The notes: generated from the letters alone by a model not told the origin. Shown: positions 8,945-19,304, numbered from the stretch's first letter. The stretch: DNA of 64,000 nt from Pseudomonas fluorescens (GCF_900636825.1 NZ_LR134318.1:1583501-1647500), one strand, 5' to 3'. Translations and numbers: made by a program.

Positions 8945-11900
8945 ATGGCAACGCTCATCGGTACGGTCACGAAAGTCATTGGTCAGGTGTTCGCTCAGGC
9001 GGGCGACGGCATCAAGCGTCCGTTGTTCGAGGGCGATCGCCTGTATGCGGGCGATCAACTGATCACTGGCGCAGAAGGCGCGGTGGCGGTGAAGCTGCAG
9101 AACGGCCAGGAGTTGACCCTTGGTCGCGGCAGCAGCATGACCATGACTGGGCAGTTGCTTGCCGATCAGGCTGTCCCCGTGAACGTGGCGGAAGCGCAGA
9201 CTCCGAGCCAGGCGCAACTGACCGACGTCGAGCAGATCCAGAAGGCAATCGCTGCCGGTGAAGACCCGAGCAAAACCGCCGAAGCCACCGCCGCAGGTCC
9301 CAACGCGCCTACCGGCAATACCGGTGAACTGGGCGGCGGACACAGCTTCGTTCTGCTGACAGAAGTCGGCGGCCAAGTCGATCCGATCATTGGTTTCCCC
9401 ACTGCTGGCTTCAACGGCATTCCCGAATTTCCCGAGTATCGCCGCGACGCGGACATCGACGATGGCGACGATGGCGACGATACGCCGGCGCCTGTCGTGG
9501 TAGCACCGCCACCGGTGAACAATCCGGTCATCCTCAATGGCCTTGACGCGGCGGGCGGCGAGCTGAATCTCAATGAAGCCAATTTGCCTGACGGCACCGC
9601 AGCCAACCCGGGCGCACTGACCCAGAACGGCAGCTTCAGCGTTACTGCGGCGGACGGGCTGAGCAGCCTGAGCATCGGCGGCATCAATGTGATTGTCGGC
9701 GGCGTGCCCATCGGATTCCCGCAATCGATTACCACGCAACTCGGCAACACCCTGACCATCACCGGTTACAACCCGGCGACGGGCACCATCACTTACAGCT
9801 ACACCCTCAACGGCAATGAAACCCACGCGGCCGGCGATGGCGTAAACAATCTCAGCGAACAGTTCACCGTGATCGCCACCGACAGCAATGGCGACAGCGC
9901 CACTGGCACGCTGGACGTGAATATCACCGACGATGTGCCCAAAGCCTTTGACGACGCTAACGGCACAGCCTCGGAAACCTTGCTCACCCTGACCGGCAAC
10001 GTCCTTACCAACGACATCCAGGGCGCCGACCGCGTGCCAACCGGTCCGGTAACCCCCGGCACGTTCACCGGCACTTACGGAACCTTGGTTCTGAACGCCA
10101 ACGGCACTTACACCTACACCCTGAACACCAGCGACGCGGATTTCAAAGCGTTGACCGGTGGCGGCAACGGCACTGAAACGTTCGCCTACACCATCACCGA
10201 TGCCGATGGCGATACCAGCACCGCCAATCTCGTTCTGCAGATCCACAACAACGACGATCCGGTCATTATCGACGGCCTGAACGTTGCGGGCGGCGAGCTG
10301 ACGGTTTACGAACAAAACCTCAGCGACGGCAGCGCCCCGGATGCGACCGCGCTGACGCAGAGCGGCACGTTCACCATCACCGCGCTGGACGGCGTGACTA
10401 CGCTGACCGTCGGCGGAATCGCTGTGGTCAGCAATGGCGTCGCGGCAGGTTTCCCGCAATCGATCACCACGCCGCTCGGCAGCACGCTGACCATCACCGG
10501 GTTCAATGCCACCACGGGCGTGGTCAGTTACAGCTACACCCTGGCCGATAACGAAGCGCATCCAAACGCCAGCGGCGCGAACAATTTGCCTGAGCAATTC
10601 GCGGTCACGGTCGTTGATGACAACGGCACAACCGCCACCGGCACGCTCGATGTAAATATCGTCGACGACCTGCCGAAAGCCAACGATGACAGCAACGGCA
10701 CAGCGTCAGAAACTCAACTGACCCTGACCGGCAACGTGCTCACCAACGACATCCAGGGCGCCGACCGCGTGCCAACCGGCCCGGTAACGCCCGGTACGTT
10801 CACCGGCACTTACGGCACGCTGGTTCTGAACGCCAACGGCACTTACACCTACACCCTCAATACCAACGACGCGGACTTCAAAAACCTGCACGGTGGCGGC
10901 AACGGCACTGAAACGTTCGCCTATACCATCACCGATGCCGATGGCGATACCAGCACCGCCAATCTGGTGTTGAACATCCATAACAATGACGACCCGGTCG
11001 TCCTTAACGGTCTGGACGTCAACGGCGGCGAACTCACCGTTTACGAGAAAAACCTCAGCGATGGCACCAGCCCGAATTCCTCGGCGCTGACCCAGAGCGG
11101 CACCTTCACCGTCAGCGCCCTCGATGGCTTGCAAACGCTCACCGTGGGCGGCATCAACGTCATCACTGGCGGTGTGGCCGCCGGATTCCCGCAGTCGATC
11201 GTCACGCCGCTGGGCAGCACATTGACCATCACCGGATACGACCCGGCGACCGGCGTGGTCAGCTACAGCTACACCCTGGTCGATAACGAAAGCCATCCAG
11301 TCGCCAACGGCGCTAACAGCCTCACCGAAAACTTCAACGTCGTCGCGACGGACACCGATGGCAGCACCGCCAGCGGCCAGATCAACGTCAACATCGTCGA
11401 TGATCTGCCGACGGCGCATGCAGATGCCGCATCGGTGGCGGAGGGCGACACCGTCAGCGGCAACGTGCTGAACAACGACATCGGCGGTGCTGACGGCCCG
11501 GCGGTGACGGGTGCGGTGGTCGGCGTGCGTGCCGGGGCTGACACCTCCACTTCGGCAATCGGCGGACTCAACTCGCAGATCAACGGCACATACGGCTATC
11601 TGACCCTGGACGCCAACGGCAACGCGGTCTATCACAGCAATCCCAATGTCGTGAACGGGCCCGGCGCGGTGGATGTATTCACCTACACCGTGCGCGATGC
11701 CGACGGCGATGAAAGCACCACGACCATCACCATTGACGTCTACAACAGCTGCCTCAAAGCGGTCAATGACAGCGACGTCAGCGTCTACGAAAAAGCCCTC
11801 GATCTGAACAAGGATGGCGCCGATCTGGCGCCCGGTACTGTCATCGGCAGCGACCCGAGCAACCCCGGCGAAACCGCGTCCGGCACGTTGGTCGGCTCGG

Positions 11901-14900
11901 TCACCGGCGCGGTCGGTGCGATCAGCTATGCGCTGGTCGGCAGTGCCACCGGCAACTACGGGCAGATTGTCCTCAACGCCAACGGCACCTACACCTACAC
12001 GCTGACGTCGCCGGCGACCACTACGCCGCATGCCGACAACGGCGCCAATACCCTGACGGAAACCTTCACCTATCAGGCCACCGATTCGCTGGGCAACGTT
12101 GTCACCAGCAACATCGTTGTCAGCATTGTCGATGATGTGCCACGGGCGCTGGACGACAGCAACGCCAACAACGCTGCGGAAAATCAACTGACGCTCACCG
12201 GCAACGTGCTGAGCAACGACGTGCAAGGCGCCGATGTCGTGGCGACCGGGCCGAATGCCGGGCCGATTACTGCCGGCACCTTCACTGGCACGTACGGCCA
12301 ACTGGTGCTCAACGCCAACGGCACCTACACCTACACGCTGGACACCAACGACGCTGATTTCAAAAACCTGCATGGCGGCGGCAACGCTACCGAGACGTTC
12401 ACTTACACACTGACTGATGCCGATGGCGACACCAGCACCGCCAACCTGGTGTTGAACGTGCACAACAACGACGATCCGGTGTGCCTCGACGGCCTCGATG
12501 CGAAGGGCGGCGAAATCACCGTTTATGAGAAAAACCTCGGCGACGGTACCAGCCCGAATTCTTCGGCGCTGACCCAAAGCGGCACCTTTACCGTCACCGC
12601 GCAGGATGGTCTGCAAACCCTCACCGTCGGCGGTATTGCGGTGATCAGCAATGGCGTGACTGCCGGTTTCCCGCAGTCGGTGGTTTCGCCGCTGGGCAGT
12701 ACCTTCACCGTCACCGGTTACGACCCGGCCACCGGTGTCGTGAGTTACAGCTACACCCTGGTGGATAACGAAGCTCACCCGAGTGCCAACGGCGCCAACA
12801 GCCTCACCGAGAACTTCAGTGTGGTGGCCACAGACACTGACGGCAGCACTGCCAGCGGTCAGATCAACGTCAACATCGTCGATGATTTGCCGACCGCCAG
12901 GGCGGATGCCGCTTCGGTCGATGAGGGCGGCACCGTCAGCGGCAATGTCCTCAATAACGATATCGGCGGCGCTGACGGCCCGGCGATCTCTGGCGCAATC
13001 GTCGGCGTGCGAGCCGGCGCCGATACATCGACTTCAGCCATCGGCGGGTTGAACACCCAGATCAACGGCACCTACGGCTACCTGACGCTGGACGCCAACG
13101 GCAACGCCGTCTATCACAGCAATCCCAACGCGGTGAATGACCCAAGCGCAGTGGATGTGTTCACCTACACCGTGCGCGATTCCGACGGGGACGAGAGCAC
13201 CACCACCATCACCATCGATGTGCATAACAGCTGCCTGACAGCTGCAAGCGACACTGACGTCACGGTTTACGAAAAAGCCCTGGACCTGAGCAAGGATGGC
13301 GCCGATCTCGCCCCCGGCACGGTCACCGGCAGCGAACCGGGGAACACCGGCGAAACCGCCAGCGGCACGCTGGTCGGCTCGGTCAGCGGTGGCAGCGGCG
13401 CGATCACTTACACGCTGGTCGGCAACGCCACCGGCAGCTACGGGCAACTGCAGCTCAATGCTGATGGCACCTACACCTACACGCTGACGTCGGCGCCGAA
13501 AACCGCGCCGAGCGCCAACGACGGGGCAAACACCCTGAGCGAAACGTTCACCTATCAAGCCACTGATGCGCTGGGCAACAGCACCACCAGCACGCTGGTG
13601 GTGAACATCGTCGACGACGTGCCGAAAGCTGTTGCCTCGGATCGGTCGGTGACGGCGGTAGAGATTGATTCCAACGTGCTCATCGTTCTCGACATCTCCG
13701 GCAGCATGGCCGATGCCTCCGGTGTGCCGGGCCTGTCGCGGCTGGCTCTGGCCAAGCAGGCGATCGGCGCCTTGCTCGACAAGTACGACGATCTGGGCGA
13801 TGTCAAAGTGCAGTTGGTGACCTTCAGCAGCAACGCCGCCGACCGCACCACGGTGTGGGTCGATGTGGCGACTGCGAAGTCATTGCTCGCGGGGCTGAAT
13901 GCCGGCGGCGGCACCAACTACGATGCGGCAGTGGCAGTGATGCAGAGCGCGTTCAACACCTCGGGCAAACTCACCGGGGCGCAGAACGTCGGCTACTTTT
14001 TCTCCGACGGCAAGCCCAACGAGGGCGACATCGGCACCGCCGACGAAGCCGCGCTGAAGAACTTCCTCGACGCCAACAACATCAAGAACTATGCGATCGG
14101 CCTGGGCAGTGGCGTGAGCAACGGCAACCTCGATCCGCTGGCCTATGACGGCATCAATCACACCAATACCAATGCGGTGGTGGTCACCGATCTCAACCAG
14201 CTGAACTCGGTGCTGTCCGGCACGGTACAGGGCGCACCGGTCACCGGCTCGCTGCTCGGCGACGGCGGTTCGTTCGGTGCCGATGGCGGTTTCATCAAAT
14301 CCATCGTGATCGACGGCACCACTTACACCTACGATCCGAAAGCGCTCAGTGGTCAGGGCTCGCTGACCGCCAGCGGCGGCGCCAATCACGGCACCTTCAA
14401 CACGGTGAACAACACCGTCAGCATCGCCACCAACAACAGCGGCACGTTAGTGGTCAACCTCGACACTGGCGAGTACAGCTACACGTCGCAGAAAACCACT
14501 GCGGTGGTCATCACCGAAAACGTCGGCTTCACTGTCAGCGACAACGACGGCGACCTCGCCAGCTCGACGCTGACGGTAAAAGTGATTCCCAACGCGCCGC
14601 CAGTGGCGATGGACGATCATGTCATCACCAATGTGCTGTCGGGCAACATCGTCGTGCCGGGTGAGTTGCTACTGGCCAATGACACCGATCCGAACGGCGA
14701 TGCGCTCAACGCCACGCCCACCAGTTTCAACACCGGTTGGGTGTCGAAAGCGGCGGACTTCACAGGCTCCGGCGCAATCAACTTTACTGGCACCAACGTC
14801 AATACTGCGGCCAACCAGAACCTGGCCAATGTGCGCAGTGCGTTCTCTGCCACTGCGGCGACGACGACCGCTGTGCTGGTGATCAGTGGCTGGCTGGGCG

Positions 14901-16093
14901 CGGTGACCAACAGCAACGCCAATGACGAAGACCGCATCACCGTCAATCTGCGTCAGGGCGAAACCCTTAACCTCGACCGCAACCTGGGGGCGGGGCACGT
15001 CGCCATGGAGTATTCGCTCAACGGTGGCAGCTGGATCGCCCTCGCGGACGGCCAGACGCTTACAGCGACAAACGATGGCGTCTATCAGATCCACATCACC
15101 AACATCACCAACACCTCGGGGGGCGGCGCCAATGCTGCCGAAAGTTATCAACTGACGATGACCCTCAACTATGCCGGAGCCCACGACATCACTCCGGACT
15201 ACTACGGCACCTACACCGCCAATGACAATCATGGCGGCAGCGACTCGGCAGGCGTGACCATCAGTTATCAGGACGGCCACACTTTGACCGGCACCGCAGG
15301 GGATGACGTGCTGGTGGCCGGCGCCGGCAACAACGTCATCAATGCCGGTGACGGCAACGACGTGCTCACCGCAGGCAATGGCAACAACGAACTGCACGGC
15401 GGCGCCGGCAACGATTTGCTCTACAGCGGCCTGGGCAATGACCTGCTCGACGGTGGTAGCGGCCTCGACACCGCCAGCTATGCCCACGCGACCGCCGGGG
15501 TCACGGTCAACCTCAGCCTGCTCACCGGGCAAAACACCCTCGGTGCCGGGACGGATACCCTGACCGGAATCGAAAACCTCATCGGTTCGAACTTCAACGA
15601 CTCGTTGACCGGCGACGGCAATAACAACGTGATCAACGGCGGCCTCGGCAACGACTTCCTCAACGGCGGCGCTGGCGATGACCTGTTGATCGGCGGCATG
15701 GGCAACAACACCCTGACCGGCGGCGCAGGGGCGGACACCTTCGAGTGGCTCAAGGGCAACAGCGGCCACGACCTGATAACCGACTTCAACCCCGGCATCG
15801 ACAAACTCGACCTGTCGCAACTGCTGCAAGGCGAAAACGGCACTCCCTCGTCGCTGGACGATTACCTGCACTTCACCGTCAGCGGCAGCGGCGCATCGGT
15901 GATGACCAGCATCGACGTCAGCGCCATGGCCGGCGCGGCGCCAAACCAGACCATCGACCTGGCCGGCGTCAACCTCGCCAGCCACTATGGCGTCACTCCG
16001 GGCGCAGGCGGGATGATTGCCAGCGGCCACGACACAGCGACGATCATCAGCGGCATGCTGAATGATCATTCGTTGAAGGTGGATACGGTTTGA
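8945..16093 (+). CDS. mapA: Large RTX adhesin of the LapA type (MapA)
   Basis: A 2382-residue giant adhesin. Residues 1-125 form a LapA-type retention module (MATLIGTVTKVIGQVFAQAG, then the TAAG motif at residues 115-118, the LapG cleavage motif in LapA). Residues about 190-1560 alternate T1SS-143-like and VCBS/cadherin-like beta domains rich in Asp, Asn and Thr. A von Willebrand A domain follows (about 1575-1760) with the metal-site motif DISGS. RTX nonapeptides (GGAGNDLL, GGLGNDFL, GGAGDDLL) lie at about 2115-2265, and the C-terminus is a type I secretion signal. The start at 8945 is set by homology of the retention module. Expected role: calcium-dependent cell-surface adhesion in biofilms, exported by MapBCE. 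The gene lies in the same genomic neighbourhood (upstream of phh and flg genes) as mapA of P. fluorescens Pf0-1. Confidence 0.88.
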   Translation: MATLIGTVTKVIGQVFAQAGDGIKRPLFEGDRLYAGDQLITGAEGAVAVKLQNGQELTLGRGSSMTMTGQLLADQAVPVNVAEAQTPSQAQLTDVEQIQKAIAAGEDPSKTAEATAAGPNAPTGNTGELGGGHSFVLLTEVGGQVDPIIGFPTAGFNGIPEFPEYRRDADIDDGDDGDDTPAPVVVAPPPVNNPVILNGLDAAGGELNLNEANLPDGTAANPGALTQNGSFSVTAADGLSSLSIGGINVIVGGVPIGFPQSITTQLGNTLTITGYNPATGTITYSYTLNGNETHAAGDGVNNLSEQFTVIATDSNGDSATGTLDVNITDDVPKAFDDANGTASETLLTLTGNVLTNDIQGADRVPTGPVTPGTFTGTYGTLVLNANGTYTYTLNTSDADFKALTGGGNGTETFAYTITDADGDTSTANLVLQIHNNDDPVIIDGLNVAGGELTVYEQNLSDGSAPDATALTQSGTFTITALDGVTTLTVGGIAVVSNGVAAGFPQSITTPLGSTLTITGFNATTGVVSYSYTLADNEAHPNASGANNLPEQFAVTVVDDNGTTATGTLDVNIVDDLPKANDDSNGTASETQLTLTGNVLTNDIQGADRVPTGPVTPGTFTGTYGTLVLNANGTYTYTLNTNDADFKNLHGGGNGTETFAYTITDADGDTSTANLVLNIHNNDDPVVLNGLDVNGGELTVYEKNLSDGTSPNSSALTQSGTFTVSALDGLQTLTVGGINVITGGVAAGFPQSIVTPLGSTLTITGYDPATGVVSYSYTLVDNESHPVANGANSLTENFNVVATDTDGSTASGQINVNIVDDLPTAHADAASVAEGDTVSGNVLNNDIGGADGPAVTGAVVGVRAGADTSTSAIGGLNSQINGTYGYLTLDANGNAVYHSNPNVVNGPGAVDVFTYTVRDADGDESTTTITIDVYNSCLKAVNDSDVSVYEKALDLNKDGADLAPGTVIGSDPSNPGETASGTLVGSVTGAVGAISYALVGSATGNYGQIVLNANGTYTYTLTSPATTTPHADNGANTLTETFTYQATDSLGNVVTSNIVVSIVDDVPRALDDSNANNAAENQLTLTGNVLSNDVQGADVVATGPNAGPITAGTFTGTYGQLVLNANGTYTYTLDTNDADFKNLHGGGNATETFTYTLTDADGDTSTANLVLNVHNNDDPVCLDGLDAKGGEITVYEKNLGDGTSPNSSALTQSGTFTVTAQDGLQTLTVGGIAVISNGVTAGFPQSVVSPLGSTFTVTGYDPATGVVSYSYTLVDNEAHPSANGANSLTENFSVVATDTDGSTASGQINVNIVDDLPTARADAASVDEGGTVSGNVLNNDIGGADGPAISGAIVGVRAGADTSTSAIGGLNTQINGTYGYLTLDANGNAVYHSNPNAVNDPSAVDVFTYTVRDSDGDESTTTITIDVHNSCLTAASDTDVTVYEKALDLSKDGADLAPGTVTGSEPGNTGETASGTLVGSVSGGSGAITYTLVGNATGSYGQLQLNADGTYTYTLTSAPKTAPSANDGANTLSETFTYQATDALGNSTTSTLVVNIVDDVPKAVASDRSVTAVEIDSNVLIVLDISGSMADASGVPGLSRLALAKQAIGALLDKYDDLGDVKVQLVTFSSNAADRTTVWVDVATAKSLLAGLNAGGGTNYDAAVAVMQSAFNTSGKLTGAQNVGYFFSDGKPNEGDIGTADEAALKNFLDANNIKNYAIGLGSGVSNGNLDPLAYDGINHTNTNAVVVTDLNQLNSVLSGTVQGAPVTGSLLGDGGSFGADGGFIKSIVIDGTTYTYDPKALSGQGSLTASGGANHGTFNTVNNTVSIATNNSGTLVVNLDTGEYSYTSQKTTAVVITENVGFTVSDNDGDLASSTLTVKVIPNAPPVAMDDHVITNVLSGNIVVPGELLLANDTDPNGDALNATPTSFNTGWVSKAADFTGSGAINFTGTNVNTAANQNLANVRSAFSATAATTTAVLVISGWLGAVTNSNANDEDRITVNLRQGETLNLDRNLGAGHVAMEYSLNGGSWIALADGQTLTATNDGVYQIHITNITNTSGGGANAAESYQLTMTLNYAGAHDITPDYYGTYTANDNHGGSDSAGVTISYQDGHTLTGTAGDDVLVAGAGNNVINAGDGNDVLTAGNGNNELHGGAGNDLLYSGLGNDLLDGGSGLDTASYAHATAGVTVNLSLLTGQNTLGAGTDTLTGIENLIGSNFNDSLTGDGNNNVINGGLGNDFLNGGAGDDLLIGGMGNNTLTGGAGADTFEWLKGNSGHDLITDFNPGIDKLDLSQLLQGENGTPSSLDDYLHFTVSGSGASVMTSIDVSAMAGAAPNQTIDLAGVNLASHYGVTPGAGGMIASGHDTATIISGMLNDHSLKVDTV
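10993..12135 (+). repeat. mapA internal block, copy 1
   Basis: A three-module block (143-type domain, ADAASVxEG domain, YEKALDLxKDGADLAPG domain) of about 1.14 kb that recurs at 12480-13620 with high nucleotide identity. The copies are separated by one further VCBS-like domain. Confidence 0.85.
12480..13620 (+). repeat. mapA internal block, copy 2
   Basis: Second copy of the three-module block, in direct orientation about 1.49 kb downstream of the first. Shared landmarks include YEKNL, GTSPNSSALTQSGTFTV and SAIGGLN. It sits immediately upstream of the von Willebrand A domain. Confidence 0.85.
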
Positions 16094-16111
16094 TCTGAGG
16101 TCGGAAACGAC

Positions 16112-16153
16112 AAAACCCGCCGTCCCGATTGATTCGAGGCGGCGGGTTTTTTC
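16112..16153 (+). terminator. Rho-independent terminator after mapA
   Basis: The stem AACCCGCCG/CGGCGGGTT with a 17-nt loop is followed by a run of T, 19 bp after the mapA stop codon. Confidence 0.9.
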
Positions 16154-16170
16154 TGTCTGAACGCAGGCAC

Positions 16171-16260
16171 TGTAGGAGCTGCCGAAGGCTGCGATCTTTT
16201 GACGTTGATTTAAACAAACACGCAACGTCAAAAGATCGCAGCCTGCGGCAGCTCCTACAG
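16171..16260. repeat. REP-like inverted pair, family 1
   Basis: Inverted copies TGTAGGAGCTGCCGAAGGCT and its complement enclose a centre with GACGTTGA/CAACGTC arms, just after the mapA terminator and before the convergent unknown gene. Confidence 0.9.
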
Positions 16261-16358
16261 GGGATATGTTTCTGTCACGCCTGCCTGACTGCCGCCATTC
16301 ACTCGAGGATGATCAACTGCGCGATCCCCAACAACGCGCTTAGGCCAATCGGCAGACT

Positions 16359-19289
16359 TCAAAGCCTCTGCACAAAGATATTGGCAATTTGGAAGTCGTT
16401 TCCGCCTTGGGCCCCGCCGTAGCCGCCCCGGTCTTCATGATTCACAATCTGGATTGTGTGAGTGCCGCTACTTTGCACTCTGAAAGTCGTCGTCTGCGGA
16501 TAATACTGACTTGTCCTCGGGACGGTGAATGGGGGGAAAATGGGCACTCCGGAAGAAAATCTGGCGCTTATCACCGGCGGAAGGTTATCGGGTTGCGGAC
16601 TAACATTCGCAACGCTATAGCCCAGCCGGTAAGTTCTCGCAGCACTGAATTGGAACGTTTGACTGAGTAACACGCCCGAATTTCCTCCTGCACCGTAAGT
16701 GTAATTCTCGTAATAACCGTAGACGAACCTGGCGGTACTTGAGGCGGGTCCGAACGCCCAGCGGCTCAAATCTCCGTCTGAGTCGCGCCAGGTATCCGGC
16801 AGAAAACTTAACGACAGCTCAGGTGAGCGGAGCTGGTTATTGACCAGATAGGTGACTTCAACCCGGCGACCGGCATTGGCGATGCAGACTGAACGGGGTA
16901 TTGAAAAGGTCAAAGGAGTAACACTTGCTACGGTCTGGGGAAATGTGGAGTGGCTTTGTCCGGAACCTTGTAAGTGCACAATCACAGTTTGTCCCGCGGA
17001 CATACCGCTATAAGCTGGCACCTGGATATCAATACCTGTGTCAGGGATGTCATCAACGTTTAGATTTTGCGACGGCAAATGCAACAGCTGGGGTGCGGTG
17101 AGTATCAAAGACTTGACCGCATACCTGCGAACAGGAAAAAGCACAGCTGTTGCCAATTCAGGCTTGTCACTCATGCTTGCCCAAAAGCTGATCGTCACCT
17201 CGCTACCATCCTTGAGCCCGCGTAACCATTGTAGATTCACGGGAACTTTAACCCCTGATGCGGATTCGAGTGGCTGGCCGTTCCACACCGTGTCCTGGAC
17301 CGGTTTTCCGTCATTGCCTGTTCCACCGTAGCTTAGCCAGACCGGCTGCCTGACCCGTTGGCCGATCCAAGGATCGATGGTCAAGTTATCCGTTGCTCTT
17401 AATGACGTGATATCCAGTACTTGCCCGGTCTGGCCGGCAACCACTGGCATGGGAAACCGCACGTCCTCGTTTTCAATTTTCTTTATTTCGACGGTGAGAA
17501 TTGGGGATTGGTCCACCTGCTGGCCACCTCGGTTCAAGTTCCAGCGTAACCGCACATCCGTGCGGCCGTGTCTGGCGGCGAGAAACGCTTGGGTCAGGAG
17601 TGTGTTGGTGCGTTGGTTGTTGTTGAATAACTTCAACTCAAAGGGTGGTTCCCCGGCAGGCGCGTTGACTTCAACTAACCGCGCCTTGTCCCCTTCTATC
17701 GCCCCGAGATGCTCGACCCGCACGACCACCCCGTCCTGAGAGATCATTACATCGATCGGACTGACTGCCGGTTTCACCAGGAAAGGTGCCAGTAGTTCGA
17801 TTTTGGCAGCTGCGCCAAACTTCAATTCCAGCAATTGCGAGGTGACCTCGATTTCACCCGGATTGGTAATCGTGTTTTGAACCAGCAAAGGCTGGTTGGC
17901 GTAAGGTGAGATGTATCTGGCCGGGACTTTGAAGACCACCGGTTTGCTGGGCTCGGCGACGATCACCTGGAAGATGAAAAGCGCGCCTATGCCGTCCTTA
18001 TCCGTGGTTTGCCAGCGCAATTCGACCTTGGCGCCAGCCTTCAGTGGCCAGTAAGCGGCCACATGCACCGTCGCCTCAGGTGTGTCGACCGGAAGTGTGT
18101 TGTCTATCAGCGGTTCCACGACTGGCAGACCCAGCGGTTGAGAGGTGCCGCGGATCCTCGCGTCAGCCTGTTTGGACGGCTGAATTTTCCCCGCCCTGGT
18201 CAGTGTGTAAGTGGCACTCAGTGAGCCGCCGATGAGGTTGCGTATCCACTCGTTGTCGATTTCAAAGCTGATTTCTCTCGCATCGACCAATAGCGTTTTA
18301 CGAAAAGTGTGAGTAACCGCTTCACCTCCTTTCGCGTGGCCTTGCAAGGTGAGCTCTATCAGGTCGCTGCTGGTAAATTTGCCGCTGACTTCTACCTTCG
18401 CAAAACCCTCGAGGGCGTCATGATCGATGACGTCGTTAAAGTCCGCCTCTAAAAAGACAGGCGCGGCGAGCAAAATAACGCCGGGCTTGAACGGCAGTAC
18501 AAGCGCATCGGACCAGCCGCTGGTATTTTCCACTCGATCAATTATTTCGTAACGCACCATCAAAGTGTTCGTCGATGCCAGCGTGGCCAGCATGTCGGGC
18601 GTCAGCTCGAAAACCACATCACCCGGCGCAGTGACTTCGGCTTCCAGCGTCAGCGAGCCAAACGCCAAGACCACGATGTCGCCGATGGATTGGTTGAAGT
18701 ATTCCAGAACGGTCACATACAGGCCGTCACCTACCACCGTCTTGTCAATGAAACCTTCCGAGGACACGGGCAGCTTGAGTCCTTGGTTAAAGGGCATACC
18801 GCCATCGGTGTCTGCTTCGCCCGGGGCCGGGTATTTGTAGAAAAGTGCTACAGGAGGCGAGCTCTCAGTGGTATTGCCGCTGACACGCGTCACTTCATAC
18901 CAGAATTTTTTGTTGTCTGTGCCAGATGCGTCGAATCGGGAGGCCATATCTGTGGCGGAGATGTAGAAGGGGATGTTTTTCGCCAATCCCTGGTCATCGA
19001 AATGCGCGTCGGTAACGGTGAATTTGGCTACCGGCGCGTTCGCCGTGTCGATAAACACTTCGATGGCATCCCCCTCGGCCATGTTCGTGTACGCGAGGAT
19101 GTAGACCAACAGGCCATCGCGGTCGCCCTGAACCATGTGAATGTTGACGCCCAGCGCCCCGTCCTCCTGCAATTTGTAACCGATCGGCAGAGGCGGGGCG
19201 ACGCCCAAAACACCGATACCAGGCTCGGGCGGGAACACCACGACTTGGGAAATGGCAGAGGCATCAGCATTGGTGATGGGGCTGTTCAT
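16359..19289 (-). CDS. Large beta-domain protein of unknown function, paralogue 1
   Basis: A 976-residue protein with no recognised enzymatic motif. It has no signal peptide or transmembrane helix; the N-terminus is MNSPITNADASAISQVVVFP. The sequence is rich in beta-strand patterns and divides into repeated modules of about 110-150 residues, with recurring phrases such as LxLPFKPGVxLLxAPxF and TVHVAAYWPLKxGAKVxLRW. The last 150 residues (from about LSRWAFGPASS) look like a jelly-roll or carbohydrate-binding-like domain ending HTIQIVNHEDRGGYGG. The N-terminal 240 residues are nearly identical to the next gene, and the C-termini are unrelated. Base composition is visibly lower in GC than its neighbours. 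A secreted or surface role by a non-Sec route is only a guess. Confidence 0.75.
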   Translation of the reverse strand: MNSPITNADASAISQVVVFPPEPGIGVLGVAPPLPIGYKLQEDGALGVNIHMVQGDRDGLLVYILAYTNMAEGDAIEVFIDTANAPVAKFTVTDAHFDDQGLAKNIPFYISATDMASRFDASGTDNKKFWYEVTRVSGNTTESSPPVALFYKYPAPGEADTDGGMPFNQGLKLPVSSEGFIDKTVVGDGLYVTVLEYFNQSIGDIVVLAFGSLTLEAEVTAPGDVVFELTPDMLATLASTNTLMVRYEIIDRVENTSGWSDALVLPFKPGVILLAAPVFLEADFNDVIDHDALEGFAKVEVSGKFTSSDLIELTLQGHAKGGEAVTHTFRKTLLVDAREISFEIDNEWIRNLIGGSLSATYTLTRAGKIQPSKQADARIRGTSQPLGLPVVEPLIDNTLPVDTPEATVHVAAYWPLKAGAKVELRWQTTDKDGIGALFIFQVIVAEPSKPVVFKVPARYISPYANQPLLVQNTITNPGEIEVTSQLLELKFGAAAKIELLAPFLVKPAVSPIDVMISQDGVVVRVEHLGAIEGDKARLVEVNAPAGEPPFELKLFNNNQRTNTLLTQAFLAARHGRTDVRLRWNLNRGGQQVDQSPILTVEIKKIENEDVRFPMPVVAGQTGQVLDITSLRATDNLTIDPWIGQRVRQPVWLSYGGTGNDGKPVQDTVWNGQPLESASGVKVPVNLQWLRGLKDGSEVTISFWASMSDKPELATAVLFPVRRYAVKSLILTAPQLLHLPSQNLNVDDIPDTGIDIQVPAYSGMSAGQTVIVHLQGSGQSHSTFPQTVASVTPLTFSIPRSVCIANAGRRVEVTYLVNNQLRSPELSLSFLPDTWRDSDGDLSRWAFGPASSTARFVYGYYENYTYGAGGNSGVLLSQTFQFSAARTYRLGYSVANVSPQPDNLPPVISARFSSGVPIFPPFTVPRTSQYYPQTTTFRVQSSGTHTIQIVNHEDRGGYGGAQGGNDFQIANIFVQRL

Positions 19290-19304
19290 GGCGACGTTCC
19301 TTTA
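18640..19304 (-). repeat. Duplicated 5' segment, copy 1
   Basis: This stretch covers the ribosome-binding region and the first 210 or so codons. It matches 21865-22529 almost base for base at a constant offset of 3225 bp. Identity is near complete from 18795 onward and falls off sharply upstream of the GTTCCTTT at the 5' side. Confidence 0.88.

Noticed and set aside
8867..10597. 576-codon open frame on the minus strand across mapA
   Set aside because: It is antisense to the clearly coding repeats of mapA, and similar long antisense frames occur at 10706-12778 and 14669-16231. High GC and repeated codons produce such shadows.
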